NCBI GenBank assembly: GCA_964420035.1
Contig: CAYQQR010000005.1
Span: forward strand, 46,323 to 110,322
Length of the DNA stretch: 64,000 bases
From: CAYQQR01 sp964420035
Lineage (GTDB): Bacteria; Bacteroidota; Bacteroidia; Bacteroidales; SM23-62
Direction of reading: 5' to 3'
Part shown: positions 20,001 through 28,822 of the stretch, in pieces
Position numbering within the stretch: the first letter of the stretch is position 1
How the letters are laid out: every line of letters begins with the position of its first letter
Translations under genes and position numbers: made by a program
Notes under the pieces: model-generated
Database searches by the model: none
What the model was told of the DNA's origin: nothing
The model's input: the letters and a program-made list of their open reading frames with translations, nothing else

Positions 20001-20269
20001 GTCCACCGGGGATCTATAATAATGAAGGGGGTTTTTATTCAAAGTACCTTTACAAGGGGGATTATATACGGCTGAAAACCCTACAGTTGGGATATACTTT
20101 CCCTCCCAAACTTTCTTCAACATTGCGTTTGCAAAGACTGAGAGTGTATGTTTCGGGATCCAACCTGTGGTTATGGACCGCGGAATACGAAGGCTGGGAT
20201 CCGGAATCGGGCGGGGGTACCTTGCCCATACCCAGGATTTTTAATGTAGGTGTGAATATGACATTCTAA
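17024..20269 (+). CDS. susC: SusC-like TonB-dependent outer-membrane oligosaccharide importer
   Basis: From the start at 17024 the protein has ~1081 residues with a signal peptide ending DVFAQQ. A carboxypeptidase-regulatory-like domain follows (VSGIVLNGEDLQPIPGATV; GTITDLEGEFRL). Then come the TonB box region and SusC plug (DEVVVIGYGTRKKRDIIGSV; LQGKATGVQI; EATAIYGSRGSNGVIIVTTK). A 22-strand barrel ends in VGVNMTF. With SusD it imports large oligosaccharides across the outer membrane using TonB energy. An ATG at 16979 would add 15 residues before the signal peptide and lies before the likely transcription start, so it is rejected. Stop and next ATG are adjacent (TAA-ATG at 20267-20272). Confidence 0.97.
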   Translation: MNRLLFLCGLFFLLPVSSDVFAQQKSVSGIVLNGEDLQPIPGATVQIKGTTTGTITDLEGEFRLGAAPGSELVISFVGMQDARVTVDERDYYNIKLWSKVEELDEVVVIGYGTRKKRDIIGSVASVSSEELNRVPSTSFTEALQGKATGVQITNSSGVPGAKINVLVRGNSSISLSTDPLWIIDGMPVYAGGGLERTIGSTSQDPMSLINMNDIESIQVLKDAEATAIYGSRGSNGVIIVTTKSGKAGKSMTSVNYSTGLIHLGKKPGEIGFANTREWFTLVDSARANSGLPPFEPFDIIKFFRDDPLATLSREEAEHIDIDWFDEILRTGYYHDVSVSSSRGTENTSYYLSLNYNDTKGNPKENFFQRYSGRANLDFNPLENLKLGARLNLSYTTNNRVQQQVGGATGNNSGGASAGFGNANRVALPWFPIYNASHPSGYWNPMSGANLVASIDPDHHYDVVEAYRGLGTLFAEYSFPFIQGLSLRTEFAVDYIQNNSIFWVSEVIREDGSYAYDRAVTRRGLNYNVYANYNRTFGEDHSLSFTFGSEWNSTRQYQRDMEGQNLTGTYKQVGNPQDILSIYAGLQGEEYMWGYIARGQYKFKNRYLAGFSLRRDASSKFDESYRWETFPAVSFGWVVSEESFFEGVPGINFLKFRGSFGETGNKSIPSNRFVTVYSNEQQNRYGESSLISGGSRLSNLGTPTLTWETTNSYDIGVDYGIFGNRINGSLAYFVQDINDLLLASELPPSAGIGSIWNNIGDMRNKGWEFSVNSVNLHKPGLGLKWSSSFNLTLLDDEVLSLTPRYNQEGLGVSKGWTISKTGMNLWNYYICEWAGVDPEKGVDMIYEIDYELWEETGETVKTGRIIPATTTNLNRNKIVMEGKTSQPKYYGGFDNTLTFKGFDLNIFFTFTGGHYIYDYEEQRTTSVQYGQVVLRKDMFGNTWTEPGDQARYPELRWDSQYDFGWNVDAENTEWTGDPDDPRASGYWTNTEDGGPPGIYNNEGGFYSKYLYKGDYIRLKTLQLGYTFPPKLSSTLRLQRLRVYVSGSNLWLWTAEYEGWDPESGGGTLPIPRIFNVGVNMTF

Positions 20270-20281
20270 ATGCAAGCAAAG

Positions 20282-21937
20282 ATGAAAAATACAATTAAAT
20301 ATTTAATTGTTCTTATCTTGATCCTGAGTCCGGCATGCTCGGAAGATTATTTTGAACTTACCAACCCGCCGGAATTCCCCTGGCTTACGGTGAATGAATA
20401 TGAACGGGCCGCGGTCAGTCCGTATAACTACTCATTTTATTCCGGCTGGGGAGGCCATTTTTATATGGGTGATCTGGTTTTCAGGGACTGTATGACCGAT
20501 CTGGTGTACCGGATCCCGGGAGCTTCAGCAAATTATCCTATTGAAGAAGTCTATTTGCGTCAAACCGATATCGATGTCGGACGAAGTCAAACCTCTTTCG
20601 AGGCAGGGTACAATGCCATCGGCCTGATCAATTCGGCTTTGGATTTCTATTATGAAAACGACGGGGATCCTTTCCCTGAGGTTCCGGAGCAGGATAAAAT
20701 CAACAATGTGGACCGTATTGCGGGAGAACTTCATTTCATGCGTGCATTTGCATACCTGCATCATTGCTACCGCCACTGTCCTCCACCCGGAACCCCAAAC
20801 TTTGACGGAGAAAAATTACTTCCTGTCAGAAGGAATTTTACCGATGCTGAAGCTGCCCTGAATGCAGAGTTTACGACTGCAGCCGAAATATATGAGTTCA
20901 TAAAGGAGGATCTTTACAAAGCCAAACAACTGCTCCCGGAAAAATACCTGGATGGTATTCATCATCCCAGTTATGCATACGGGAGAGTGAATAAGTTCAC
21001 TGCTCATGCACTTCTTGCCAGGGTTTATTTTCAAAGCGGGGAATGGGATCTGGCAGAAGCGGAACTGGATACGGTCATCGAAATGAATAACGGAGCGTAT
21101 ACCCTGGACCAGGATCCGATCCAGGCTTTTAACCGGAGTGACAATACCCGTGGAAATGAGGTTATCTGGCAATGCATCAACTATGACGAGGAACATGGCC
21201 AGACCGTGGTTCCCAAAGATGCGACCTTGTTTACCTTTCTGGATTACCGGGCCCGGAACGGGGGACTTGGCGAACATTTCCGTAGATCCACCTGGCACAT
21301 ATTCTGTATGAGCAATATCATCACCCAGGATGCAGGATGGATGGACAGCGAATTGAATGTCACCCAGGCCGCCCTCAGGGATAAAAGGTATACACAATTA
21401 TTCTACAGGCTTGAGGGGAACCGGGGAATCGTGGATGATGACCCAAAGATCTATGAACAACAATATACCCAGGTTAAAGAACCCAGGATTTGGGGGAATA
21501 AATATTTTCGTGGCACCGAGGGTATGCATACCAACGTTCCTGTTATCAGGCTGGCGGAAATGTACCTGACCCGCTCCATCATCCGCTTCAGGGACGGAGA
21601 TCTGCAGGGAGCGGCAGATGACCTGAACATAGTAAGGGCCCGGGCATGGGATGCCACTGCAGCCGGAACAAGTTACGAGGCTTCTGATGCCTATGTGACC
21701 AGTGCTGATATAACCGAGGAGATGATCAATAAAGAACGGGTGCGTGAACTGGCTTTTGAAGGAGACCGTTTGCTTTATCTCGAGGCACTTGGTTTACCCA
21801 TACCTGCAGGTGAAAGGGAAAATACCCAGGAGGTGTCCTCACCCTATCAGGGTATGTACTGGACCCTTCCCCAGGACGAACTGGATTATAAGCTTGAAGA
21901 TACCGGGGAAGATGACGAGGGGAGCAATGATGGATGA
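20282..21937 (+). CDS. susD: SusD-like outer-membrane glycan-binding lipoprotein
   Basis: The 551-residue lipoprotein (lipobox SPAC, Cys15 from ATG 20282) has the SusD/RagB layout: an N-terminal helical TPR frame (RIAGELHFMRAFAYLHHCYRHC; KFTAHALLARVYFQSGEWDLAEAELDTVI) and a C-terminal RagB block (PVIRLAEMYLTRSIIRFRDGD; INKERVRELAFEGDRLLYLEAL). It caps the SusC barrel and binds the polysaccharide at the surface. An ATG at 20270, directly after the susC stop, would add only four residues; the start at 20282 gives the cleaner signal. It converges with the thioredoxin-like gene 10 bp away. Confidence 0.95.
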   Translation: MKNTIKYLIVLILILSPACSEDYFELTNPPEFPWLTVNEYERAAVSPYNYSFYSGWGGHFYMGDLVFRDCMTDLVYRIPGASANYPIEEVYLRQTDIDVGRSQTSFEAGYNAIGLINSALDFYYENDGDPFPEVPEQDKINNVDRIAGELHFMRAFAYLHHCYRHCPPPGTPNFDGEKLLPVRRNFTDAEAALNAEFTTAAEIYEFIKEDLYKAKQLLPEKYLDGIHHPSYAYGRVNKFTAHALLARVYFQSGEWDLAEAELDTVIEMNNGAYTLDQDPIQAFNRSDNTRGNEVIWQCINYDEEHGQTVVPKDATLFTFLDYRARNGGLGEHFRRSTWHIFCMSNIITQDAGWMDSELNVTQAALRDKRYTQLFYRLEGNRGIVDDDPKIYEQQYTQVKEPRIWGNKYFRGTEGMHTNVPVIRLAEMYLTRSIIRFRDGDLQGAADDLNIVRARAWDATAAGTSYEASDAYVTSADITEEMINKERVRELAFEGDRLLYLEALGLPIPAGERENTQEVSSPYQGMYWTLPQDELDYKLEDTGEDDEGSNDG

Positions 21938-21946
21938 TGGAAACGT

Positions 21947-23344
21947 TCATAAATAAAGACGCTTCAGTTCTTCTACAGCGTTAAGCCGGTCCTTGATATT
22001 GCCGGACCCATCTATGAGGATATAGCCGGGCACGGCGTAGATGCCGTAATTTTGCACCATTTCACCATCCCATCCCTGTTGCTGGATCAGATTGACCCAC
22101 GGAAGATCATGTTGTTCCAAATAAGCCTTCCAGTCACCGGGATCCCGGTCAATGGCAATTCCTATGATACGGTAAGGAAAAGAAGAAGGCAATTCTCTTT
22201 TCAGAATTTGCAAAGCATTCTGGCAATGCGGGCACCAGCTGGCCCAGAAGATCAACAACAAGGGATTACCCCGGAACTGATCCAGGGAGTACTTTTCCCC
22301 GGATGAGTCCGGTAAGCTGAATTCCGGAGCGGGCATTCCGGCTTCCGGCAAGTCATATTTTGCCAATCGTTCTTCCTGGGACTGAACGAACCGTTGATCA
22401 GTGCAGGAAACCAGGGGCAGATAATCGTTAACGATGTAACGCAGGATCTCTTCTTCCCTGAAGCGGTCGAATCCTTCCATCAGAAAATTGATCATATAAC
22501 GATAAACCTCGTCATTTTCGAGACATCGCGATAAAAGTTCATCAATGCCTTTTTTGAATGCATCGATTTGTTCCTGTTGATTTGTACGGGGATCGCGATA
22601 TAAAGAAAGGTATTCAATGGCTTTTCTGGGGAAAGCGGGACTGTTCAACAGGGTACTGTCGTGAAAAGGTACATCGGGCAGGAGGTTCTCTTTTAAAAAG
22701 ATTGTTCGTTCCTTACTGTCGAGATGGGGATTCACCAGGGGGGTGCGCAAAGCCGTGATATATTTTAGTGCATAGCTTCCCGGGTGCTTCTGTTTTATTG
22801 CCCCGTATGCCTGCTGTTCTTCTTCCATCAGACGGCGGTATTGATCCCTGATCTGATCGTGAAAAGGATCTTCCCTGGGATAATCCCGGATCAGAGGTTG
22901 TAATAGTTCAAGTTTTTTATCGATACTCCTCCTTTTTCGAAGGTAATCGTAATAGATTTGGTTCTCAATTGATTCGACAATAACCAGGCTATCGGTCATA
23001 GCACCGTACCGGGTTCGCATCAGGACATTCTCCCGGTTAAGGATCAGATCCAGGGAATTAGGGTTGGATACCAGTCTGTAAACCCCTGCGGGAATTGATT
23101 CCGGTAGTTCATAACCAAAGGTATCCCCGGATCCGGCCCGGGAGGTATCTGCCGGGATCAACTCTTTTCCATAGTAGCGGTAAAGAGTAATTTTTTCCGG
23201 CTTGTTACCAGGTAGGACCAGCTGAAAACTGATATAGTCACGATCCACCCGGTCGCTTCCCTGATCGGCTTTTTCACGTTGCAAACAAGCCGGAATGAAG
23301 AAAAGGGGAATGAACAGGAACTTTATGAATTTCTTCAAATGCAA
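21947..23344 (-). CDS. Thioredoxin-like (TlpA/ResA-type) lipoprotein
   Basis: The 465-residue lipoprotein has its lipobox at IPAC (Cys20). The N-terminal half (residues ~35-320) is charged and helical, with a DUF4369-like beta start. Residues ~338-465 are a thioredoxin fold (APEFSLPDSSGEKYSLDQFRG, FWASWCPHCQ with Cys371/Cys374, AVPGYILIDGSG). Such periplasmic proteins reduce or shuffle disulfides and are often found beside Bacteroidota carbohydrate loci. It lies 10 bp downstream of the SprB/FISUMP lipoprotein gene on the same strand, so the two form a pair that may mature a disulfide-bearing surface partner. That link is inference. Confidence 0.85.
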   Translation of the reverse strand: MHLKKFIKFLFIPLFFIPACLQREKADQGSDRVDRDYISFQLVLPGNKPEKITLYRYYGKELIPADTSRAGSGDTFGYELPESIPAGVYRLVSNPNSLDLILNRENVLMRTRYGAMTDSLVIVESIENQIYYDYLRKRRSIDKKLELLQPLIRDYPREDPFHDQIRDQYRRLMEEEQQAYGAIKQKHPGSYALKYITALRTPLVNPHLDSKERTIFLKENLLPDVPFHDSTLLNSPAFPRKAIEYLSLYRDPRTNQQEQIDAFKKGIDELLSRCLENDEVYRYMINFLMEGFDRFREEEILRYIVNDYLPLVSCTDQRFVQSQEERLAKYDLPEAGMPAPEFSLPDSSGEKYSLDQFRGNPLLLIFWASWCPHCQNALQILKRELPSSFPYRIIGIAIDRDPGDWKAYLEQHDLPWVNLIQQQGWDGEMVQNYGIYAVPGYILIDGSGNIKDRLNAVEELKRLYL

Positions 23345-23354
23345 GACCCGGACT

Positions 23355-24506
23355 TTATTCGTCCAATTTAATGCATCTTACGCTCATACCAAATTCCTTG
23401 GGTTTGTGTCCGGATGATATAAAGGGAGTGTCATCCGTGACAAGGAAATAGTAAGCCTCCGTTGAAACGGGGTCATCTTCATTGAAGTAATATTCCGTGG
23501 AGGTCCAGAAAGAAGCGATCTTGTTATTGATGTAGACCCCGTAACCCCAATTACCTGCGTACAATGCATCAAAACCCGACGGGCTGTCCTCGCCTTTGAT
23601 CTTGGAACCTGAAAAGAAACCCGTACCGTAATTATCGGGGATCGAAAGTATGGAATCCAGATCCTGGAACATTTTCCGGGTTGGAATGTACCATCCCTCG
23701 GGGCAGATACCCTGTACTGAAGCATAAGGCTCGGAAGCCCCGGCTTCCCCGTTCATCATGGCCTCCCAGGTATAGTGAGCCCCCTTGGCGGTCAAGCAAT
23801 TGGTTCCTGCACAATACCTCCCGCTAATGGGAGTCCTGGCTGAGTCGGAAAGGTGGGCGGTGTTGAGGTTCCGGGCAAACCAGCACTGGTTTTCTATCCG
23901 GACGGTGGGATAAAGATTCCCGTCTATATCGGCTATACTGTCCACACCACAGACAAAATCCGGTTGGTCGACCACTACACTATCCGTAGTTATGATGGGG
24001 AACGGATTGCTGTTGTCGGTAACCGTAACGCTATAGGTTCCTGCCGGGATCCCGGTAAATTCAAAGGTTGTGTCTGTGCCGTTGAATACAGGAATATACG
24101 GTTCCGTTCCTCCGCTTACATCCAGGATGATCGATCCGTCCGACTTACCGTAACGGCTTACATCGGTTACAGTGAAGTCCAGGGTAAGTCCCCGCGGTTC
24201 GGGTTGGCTCACTTCAATGCTTTCCGATGCTACCCCGTCCAGGTCAAAAGTGATTTTAACGGTATAAGTACCTGCTATCAGGCCGGACAGGTCTTCTGTG
24301 GTTTCTCCGTTTGACCAGAAATAGCTGACGGGTTCCTCTGCTCCGGTGACGGTGACGTCAATGGCTCCGTCATTGCCATTAAAGCTTGATACATTCGTAA
24401 CCTCATAAGTGATCTGAACATCGGGAGGAAGCTCCAGTTCTTCCCTGTCACAGGTAAGCAGCAGCAAGGCCACTATCATTATCCATAAGATCGCTTTGAT
24501 TTTCAT
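23355..24506 (-). CDS. Surface lipoprotein with two SprB-like repeats and a FISUMP domain
   Basis: From ATG 24506 the protein has 383 residues with lipobox LLTC. Two SprB-type repeats follow (NGNDGAIDVTVTGAEEPVSY, GLIAGTYTVKI; and KSDGSIILDVSGGTEPY, GIPAGTYSVTVTD). Then comes a Fibrobacter-succinogenes-major-type (FISUMP) domain (DIDGNLYPTVRIENQCWFAR, NLNT, CPEGWYIPTRKMF, GMSVRCIK). FISUMP domains occur on surface proteins that bind plant or algal glycans. The frame is open to 24578, but a promoter at 24533-24560 lies inside that extension, so I choose the later ATG. It forms an operon with the thioredoxin-like gene. Confidence 0.82.
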   Translation of the reverse strand: MKIKAILWIMIVALLLLTCDREELELPPDVQITYEVTNVSSFNGNDGAIDVTVTGAEEPVSYFWSNGETTEDLSGLIAGTYTVKITFDLDGVASESIEVSQPEPRGLTLDFTVTDVSRYGKSDGSIILDVSGGTEPYIPVFNGTDTTFEFTGIPAGTYSVTVTDNSNPFPIITTDSVVVDQPDFVCGVDSIADIDGNLYPTVRIENQCWFARNLNTAHLSDSARTPISGRYCAGTNCLTAKGAHYTWEAMMNGEAGASEPYASVQGICPEGWYIPTRKMFQDLDSILSIPDNYGTGFFSGSKIKGEDSPSGFDALYAGNWGYGVYINNKIASFWTSTEYYFNEDDPVSTEAYYFLVTDDTPFISSGHKPKEFGMSVRCIKLDE

Positions 24507-24532
24507 CGGGAACATAGTATTCAATGCATATT

Positions 24533-24560
24533 CAAAATTAATATAATCCGGGTTCCCCAA
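24533..24560 (-). promoter_or_regulatory. Promoter of the SprB/FISUMP operon
   Basis: On the minus strand a TTG (24558-24560) is followed after 17 bases by TAATTTTG (24533-24540), an exact match to the -7 consensus TAnnTTTG. Transcription would start near 24526, which rules out the first in-frame ATG at 24578 and supports the start at 24506. Confidence 0.5.
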
Positions 24561-24675
24561 TATGGAAATTTGTATCAATTAGGAGGGAAGCCTGTGTCCG
24601 GGATGTCTTCTTTCGTATTGGTCTATATTTTCATTGAATTGGGAAAAAATACCGGCCTTAAATGAATAAAAAGAA

Positions 24676-24683
24676 TAGCTTTG
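24676..24683 (+). promoter_or_regulatory. Candidate -7 box for the fucosidase/sulfatase operon
   Basis: TAGCTTTG matches TAnnTTTG exactly, 36 bases before the GH29 start codon. No -33 element at proper spacing is visible, so an activator may be needed. Confidence 0.4.
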
Positions 24684-24711
24684 GAATAACGCTTCTTTAA
24701 AATATGAATAA

Positions 24712-25818
24712 ATGAATGCCAATCGCAGATCATTTATCCGGAAAGTTGCAGCTGCCGGCTTGGGAGCCGGGTTCATTCCGGAAATGACCTTAACCGGGCA
24801 AAGTGGATATATGGTCGCCAATCCGGATACCCGGGCAGAGCCGAACCGGGCACAGAAAGAATGGATGGAACTTGATTTCGGCATGTTCATCCATTTTGGG
24901 ATCAACACCTATTACGACCGGGAATGGAGCAGCGGGGAACTGGATCCTCGTGCATACAACCCTGTCGATCTCGATACCGATCAATGGTGCAGGGTAGCCA
25001 GAAATGCAGGCATGAAATATGTGGTCTTCAATGCCAAGCATCACGACGGTTTTTGTAACTGGCCCACCAAACTGACCAATTATTCGGTTATGACCACACC
25101 CTTTAAGAAAGATGTTCTGGGCGAGCTGGTCAATTCGGCCATAAGGCATGGTTTAAGAATGGGTCTGTATTATTCCTTGTGGGATGAGCATGAACCGTCT
25201 CATAAGGAAGACGAACACGCTTATGTTTCTTTTGTGAAAGGACAGCTGGAAGAACTTTTGAAAGGATACGGTGATATAGTCGAGATATGGTTTGACGGTT
25301 TCTGGAAAAAACAACAGTCCGGGTGGACCGGTCCGGATGGTTCCCATGCCGATCCAGAAGCATTCATCCATGCATGGCGCATGGAAGGAGCGCATCGCTG
25401 GGAGATTGACCATTTGTATCGTTATATTAAGTTATTACAACCCGGCTGCCTGGTACTGAACAACGCGACAAGCCGATATCCGGGTATACCCCTCCATCCT
25501 GTGGATGCCCTCTGCGGCGAGCGTGCCACGGAAATGAAAGAAGTCAGGAACGTTTGGTCCTGGCTGGGGAAACCTCATTTTTTCCCTTTGCAGATCGAAA
25601 CGACCATGTCGACGAAAGGCAATGAGCGGTTCCCCCGCGGCAACTGGTTCTGGCACGAATGGGATCACTCGGTGGCGAGCACCGGCCAGATATTGAACTG
25701 GCTCAAAGATGCCGAAAGACTGGGAGCCAACCTGCTTCTGAACTGCGGTCCGATGGCCAATGGAAAACTCAGGCCGCAAGATGTCGAAGTCCTGAACAGT
25801 TTGATGGATATTGGTTGA
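24712..25818 (+). CDS. GH29 alpha-L-fucosidase, catalytic domain only, exported
   Basis: The 368-residue protein has a twin-arginine-like signal (NRRSFIRK, then an Ala/Gly-rich run). GH29 blocks are clear: DFGMFIHFGINTYYDREW, YVVFNAKHHDGFCNWPTKLTNYSV, GLRMGLYYSLWDEHE and DIVEIWFDGFW, in which Asp195 is the expected nucleophile. GWTGPDG and LLLNCGPMANGKL follow. The family removes terminal alpha-L-fucose from oligosaccharides. At 368 residues it stops after the TIM barrel and lacks the C-terminal beta-sandwich of typical fucosidases. It opens the long plus-strand operon and is followed by a sulfatase, pointing to a fucose-containing sulfated glycan. Confidence 0.93.
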   Translation: MNANRRSFIRKVAAAGLGAGFIPEMTLTGQSGYMVANPDTRAEPNRAQKEWMELDFGMFIHFGINTYYDREWSSGELDPRAYNPVDLDTDQWCRVARNAGMKYVVFNAKHHDGFCNWPTKLTNYSVMTTPFKKDVLGELVNSAIRHGLRMGLYYSLWDEHEPSHKEDEHAYVSFVKGQLEELLKGYGDIVEIWFDGFWKKQQSGWTGPDGSHADPEAFIHAWRMEGAHRWEIDHLYRYIKLLQPGCLVLNNATSRYPGIPLHPVDALCGERATEMKEVRNVWSWLGKPHFFPLQIETTMSTKGNERFPRGNWFWHEWDHSVASTGQILNWLKDAERLGANLLLNCGPMANGKLRPQDVEVLNSLMDIG

Positions 25819-25910
25819 TTCTCTATCTTTATTGTTGATTACAGGCTGGGACCATAGATTAGGAGTCACCAACCATTGATTTCTAATATTTTTAACAATA
25901 ATCATATATT

Positions 25911-27317
25911 ATGAAATCTACTGCATTAATCGGTTTGGGTGCTTTGACCGCATTTACTTCATGCGACAGGCAACCCGAATCCAAGCAGGCTGAAAAGCCT
26001 AATGTCATGATCATCTTCTGTGACGACCTGGGTTACGGGGACCTGGGTTGTTTCGGAGCGACAGACATTGCGACCCCCAATATCGATCGAATGGCAGAAC
26101 AGGGGATCAAGCTCTCTGCATTCTACTCGGCTTCTTCCATATGCAGTCCGTCCCGCGCCGGACTGCTTACAGGAAGGATGCCCCAGAGGATGGGTGTCCA
26201 CGGGGTCTTTTTTCCCGAGAGCTATACCGGCCTTCCCCTGGATGAGATTACCCTGGCCGACATGCTTCATGAAAAAGGATATGTGAACGGGCATATCGGT
26301 AAATGGCACCTGGGGCACATGGAAAAGTACCTGCCCACCCGGCGGGGTTTCGATTATTATTTCGGTATTCCCTACAGCAACGATATGGAAAGCGTGGTGT
26401 ACACGCGGAACAATGACGTGGTGGAATTCCACGTGGATCAGTCCTATACCACCAAAACCTACACCCATGAGGCCCTGAAGTTCCTTGAAGAAAATCATGA
26501 CAGGCCCTTTTTCCTTTACCTGGCCCACAGCATGCCCCATGTTCCCATCTATGCCTCAGAACAGTTTCTGGGAACCTCCGAAAGAGGATTGTACGGGGAT
26601 GTGATCCAGGAAATCGATTGGAGCACGGGGAAGATCCTGAATAAACTCGAGGAACTCGGGGAACTCGAGAACACTCTTGTAATTTTCTCCTCCGACAACG
26701 GTCCCTGGCTGGTGATGGAAGATCATGGCGGATCAGCGGGTCCTTTGCGCGAGGGCAAGCAATATACCTTTGAAGGAGGGATGCGCGTACCTACCCTGGC
26801 CATCTGGCCCGCGAAGATCCCTGCAGGTATCGAATATCCCGATATGGCCCTGATGGTGGATTGGGTGCCCACCATCGCGGCTATCGTCGGCTATGAATTG
26901 CCCGGCGACCGTCCCTATGACGGGGTGGATATTCAGCCGGTACTCTACGGTGAAGGAAAACGTGAGGATACCGGCTGGCTTTATTTCGACAACCAGAAAC
27001 TGGAAGCCTACCGGGAAGGGGACTGGAAGATCAAACTGGCCTATGAAGGATTTGAAGGGGCCCGCTGGAAAAAAGCCGTTCCCCCGCATCCCGATCTGCT
27101 GATCAATCTGAAGGAGGATCCTGGCGAAACCCATAACCTGATTGAAGAATACCCGGAAAAATTCAGGGACATGAAAGCTAAAATGGATTCAGCACGCGCT
27201 GCCATGGGAACCCTTCCCGAAGCACTGGTGATCAAAACCAATGCAGATCATTCCCATTATGAATACCTGCTTCAGAAAAACAAAGACCCTGATTATTATA
27301 AACGGGAATGGGACTGA
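25911..27317 (+). CDS. S1-family formylglycine sulfatase (lipoprotein)
   Basis: The 468-residue protein has a lipobox at FTSC (Cys18). The metal-binding start is NVMIIFCDDLGYGDLG. The sulfatase signature CSPSRAGLLTGR has Cys78 as the residue converted to formylglycine. GHIGKWHLGH and the second metal site SSDNGP follow. It removes sulfate esters from sugars in the periplasm. The Cys-type signature needs a maturase (anSME or FGE), which is not in this window. It lies 93 bp after the fucosidase and 38 bp before the PhoD-like gene. The S1 subfamily and the position of the sulfate removed cannot be told by eye. Confidence 0.95.
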   Translation: MKSTALIGLGALTAFTSCDRQPESKQAEKPNVMIIFCDDLGYGDLGCFGATDIATPNIDRMAEQGIKLSAFYSASSICSPSRAGLLTGRMPQRMGVHGVFFPESYTGLPLDEITLADMLHEKGYVNGHIGKWHLGHMEKYLPTRRGFDYYFGIPYSNDMESVVYTRNNDVVEFHVDQSYTTKTYTHEALKFLEENHDRPFFLYLAHSMPHVPIYASEQFLGTSERGLYGDVIQEIDWSTGKILNKLEELGELENTLVIFSSDNGPWLVMEDHGGSAGPLREGKQYTFEGGMRVPTLAIWPAKIPAGIEYPDMALMVDWVPTIAAIVGYELPGDRPYDGVDIQPVLYGEGKREDTGWLYFDNQKLEAYREGDWKIKLAYEGFEGARWKKAVPPHPDLLINLKEDPGETHNLIEEYPEKFRDMKAKMDSARAAMGTLPEALVIKTNADHSHYEYLLQKNKDPDYYKREWD

Positions 27318-27355
27318 AGAAACAAGTGCCCAAATGCCTGTAAAAAACACTCATT

Positions 27356-28822
27356 ATGAAAAATAAGCTTTTTGTTTTTTGTCTTCTGATCTTTGGTACA
27401 CTGGCTTGCCGGAAAGAGACGATCCATCTGCATTATCAGATGGCCGGGGCGCCGCGTACAGACGGTATCATTTTGCAGGCCCGTTTAGCGGCTACCGAAA
27501 GCTTGTTTAAAGATAATATTCCCGGAAAAGCAGGTTGGGGTCGTTTTGAGATCAGCTCCTCCCAAAATTTTGAAGGATCGTTTTTCGGCCCCTGGATGGT
27601 GGCCCAGGATAAGAATGATTTTATTCTCAGGCAGGAATTCAGGGGACTGCTACCCGGGGAAAGCTATTATTACCGGCTGCACTTCGGCGAAGATAGTATA
27701 CATGTTCGTTCCGAACCCACCGGCCGGTTCAATACCCTGCAAGGTGCAGAGCAAACAAGACCGGTATCCCTGGTGATGGTTACCGGGTCCAATTTTCACC
27801 GTTTTCGTTCCGGCAGGGAAAGGGAAGGTCAACCCGATACACCTCCTGCTGAACGGGCGGAGTGGGGAGCCGGCTTCCCGGGTTATGGGGCCATCCTGGA
27901 ACAGGAACCCGGTTATTTCATAGGAAACGGGGATAATGTCTATTACGATCATCCCCCGGAACGGGCCGCCCGGACCACGCCCGAAATGCGGGCCCACTGG
28001 CATCGCCTGTACCAGATGGATAATTTTCAAAAGCTCCTGAACCGAACGGTTACCATATGGCTTAAAGACGACCATGACCACCGCTATAACGACAGTGATA
28101 CGACAAGCCGGGATGAGGACGGAAATTTATTGCTTCCTACCCATGAAGAGGGGATGGCGGTATTTTTGGAACAGGCCCCGGTAATCCACAGTGAAAAACC
28201 TCAGAGAACCTACAGGAAGCTGAGATTAAATGCAGATCTGGAACTGTTCCTGGTCGAGGGACGCGATTACCGCAGTCCGAACCGCATGCGGGACGGACCG
28301 GGAAAAAGTATTTGGGGACAAAACCAGCTGGATTGGCTCAGGAATGCATTATCAACCAGCAATGCTGCCTTTAAGATCCTGGTTTCGCCCACTCCCCTGG
28401 TCGGTCCGGATGATGAATACAAAAAGGACAACCATACCAATCCGGGCGGTTTTCGCCATGAAAGGGATCAATTCTTTAACTGGCTGGATTCAACAGGTAT
28501 CAGCCAGCAGGGGTTTTATATCATTTGCGGCGACCGGCACTGGCAATATCTTTCTGTTCATCCGTCCGGGATCGAGGAATTCAGCTGTGGTGCACTGGTG
28601 GATGCCAATGCCCGTCTGGGACGAAAACCCGGGGATCCCGGGTCCACTGATCCGGAAGGCTCGATCCGACAACCTTATTTTCAGGAAGAGATCTCGGGCG
28701 GATTTCTTTACCTGGAAACCAACAGAAAAGGAGATAAGAAACTATTAAACTTTGTCTTTTTTGACGAGACCGGAAAAAGACTATACCAAACAGAAAAAAT
28801 ATCCGATCATGAAAATGAATGA
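27356..28822 (+). CDS. PhoD-like metallophosphohydrolase lipoprotein
   Basis: The 488-residue lipoprotein (lipobox LACR, Cys18) opens with an Fn3-like N-terminal PhoD domain (FILRQEFRGLLPGESYYYRLHFG). The metallophosphatase core follows: YFIGNGDNVYYDH, the WLKDDHDHRYNDSD metal site, FLVEGRDYRSPNRM, and GDRHWQYLSVHPSG. PhoD enzymes are calcium/iron phosphodiesterases or phosphatases of the cell surface. Its place between two sulfatase genes is unusual and suggests that it removes a phosphate or other ester decoration from the same glycan, or that it acts as a promiscuous esterase. That role is inference. Confidence 0.85.
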   Translation: MKNKLFVFCLLIFGTLACRKETIHLHYQMAGAPRTDGIILQARLAATESLFKDNIPGKAGWGRFEISSSQNFEGSFFGPWMVAQDKNDFILRQEFRGLLPGESYYYRLHFGEDSIHVRSEPTGRFNTLQGAEQTRPVSLVMVTGSNFHRFRSGREREGQPDTPPAERAEWGAGFPGYGAILEQEPGYFIGNGDNVYYDHPPERAARTTPEMRAHWHRLYQMDNFQKLLNRTVTIWLKDDHDHRYNDSDTTSRDEDGNLLLPTHEEGMAVFLEQAPVIHSEKPQRTYRKLRLNADLELFLVEGRDYRSPNRMRDGPGKSIWGQNQLDWLRNALSTSNAAFKILVSPTPLVGPDDEYKKDNHTNPGGFRHERDQFFNWLDSTGISQQGFYIICGDRHWQYLSVHPSGIEEFSCGALVDANARLGRKPGDPGSTDPEGSIRQPYFQEEISGGFLYLETNRKGDKKLLNFVFFDETGKRLYQTEKISDHENE

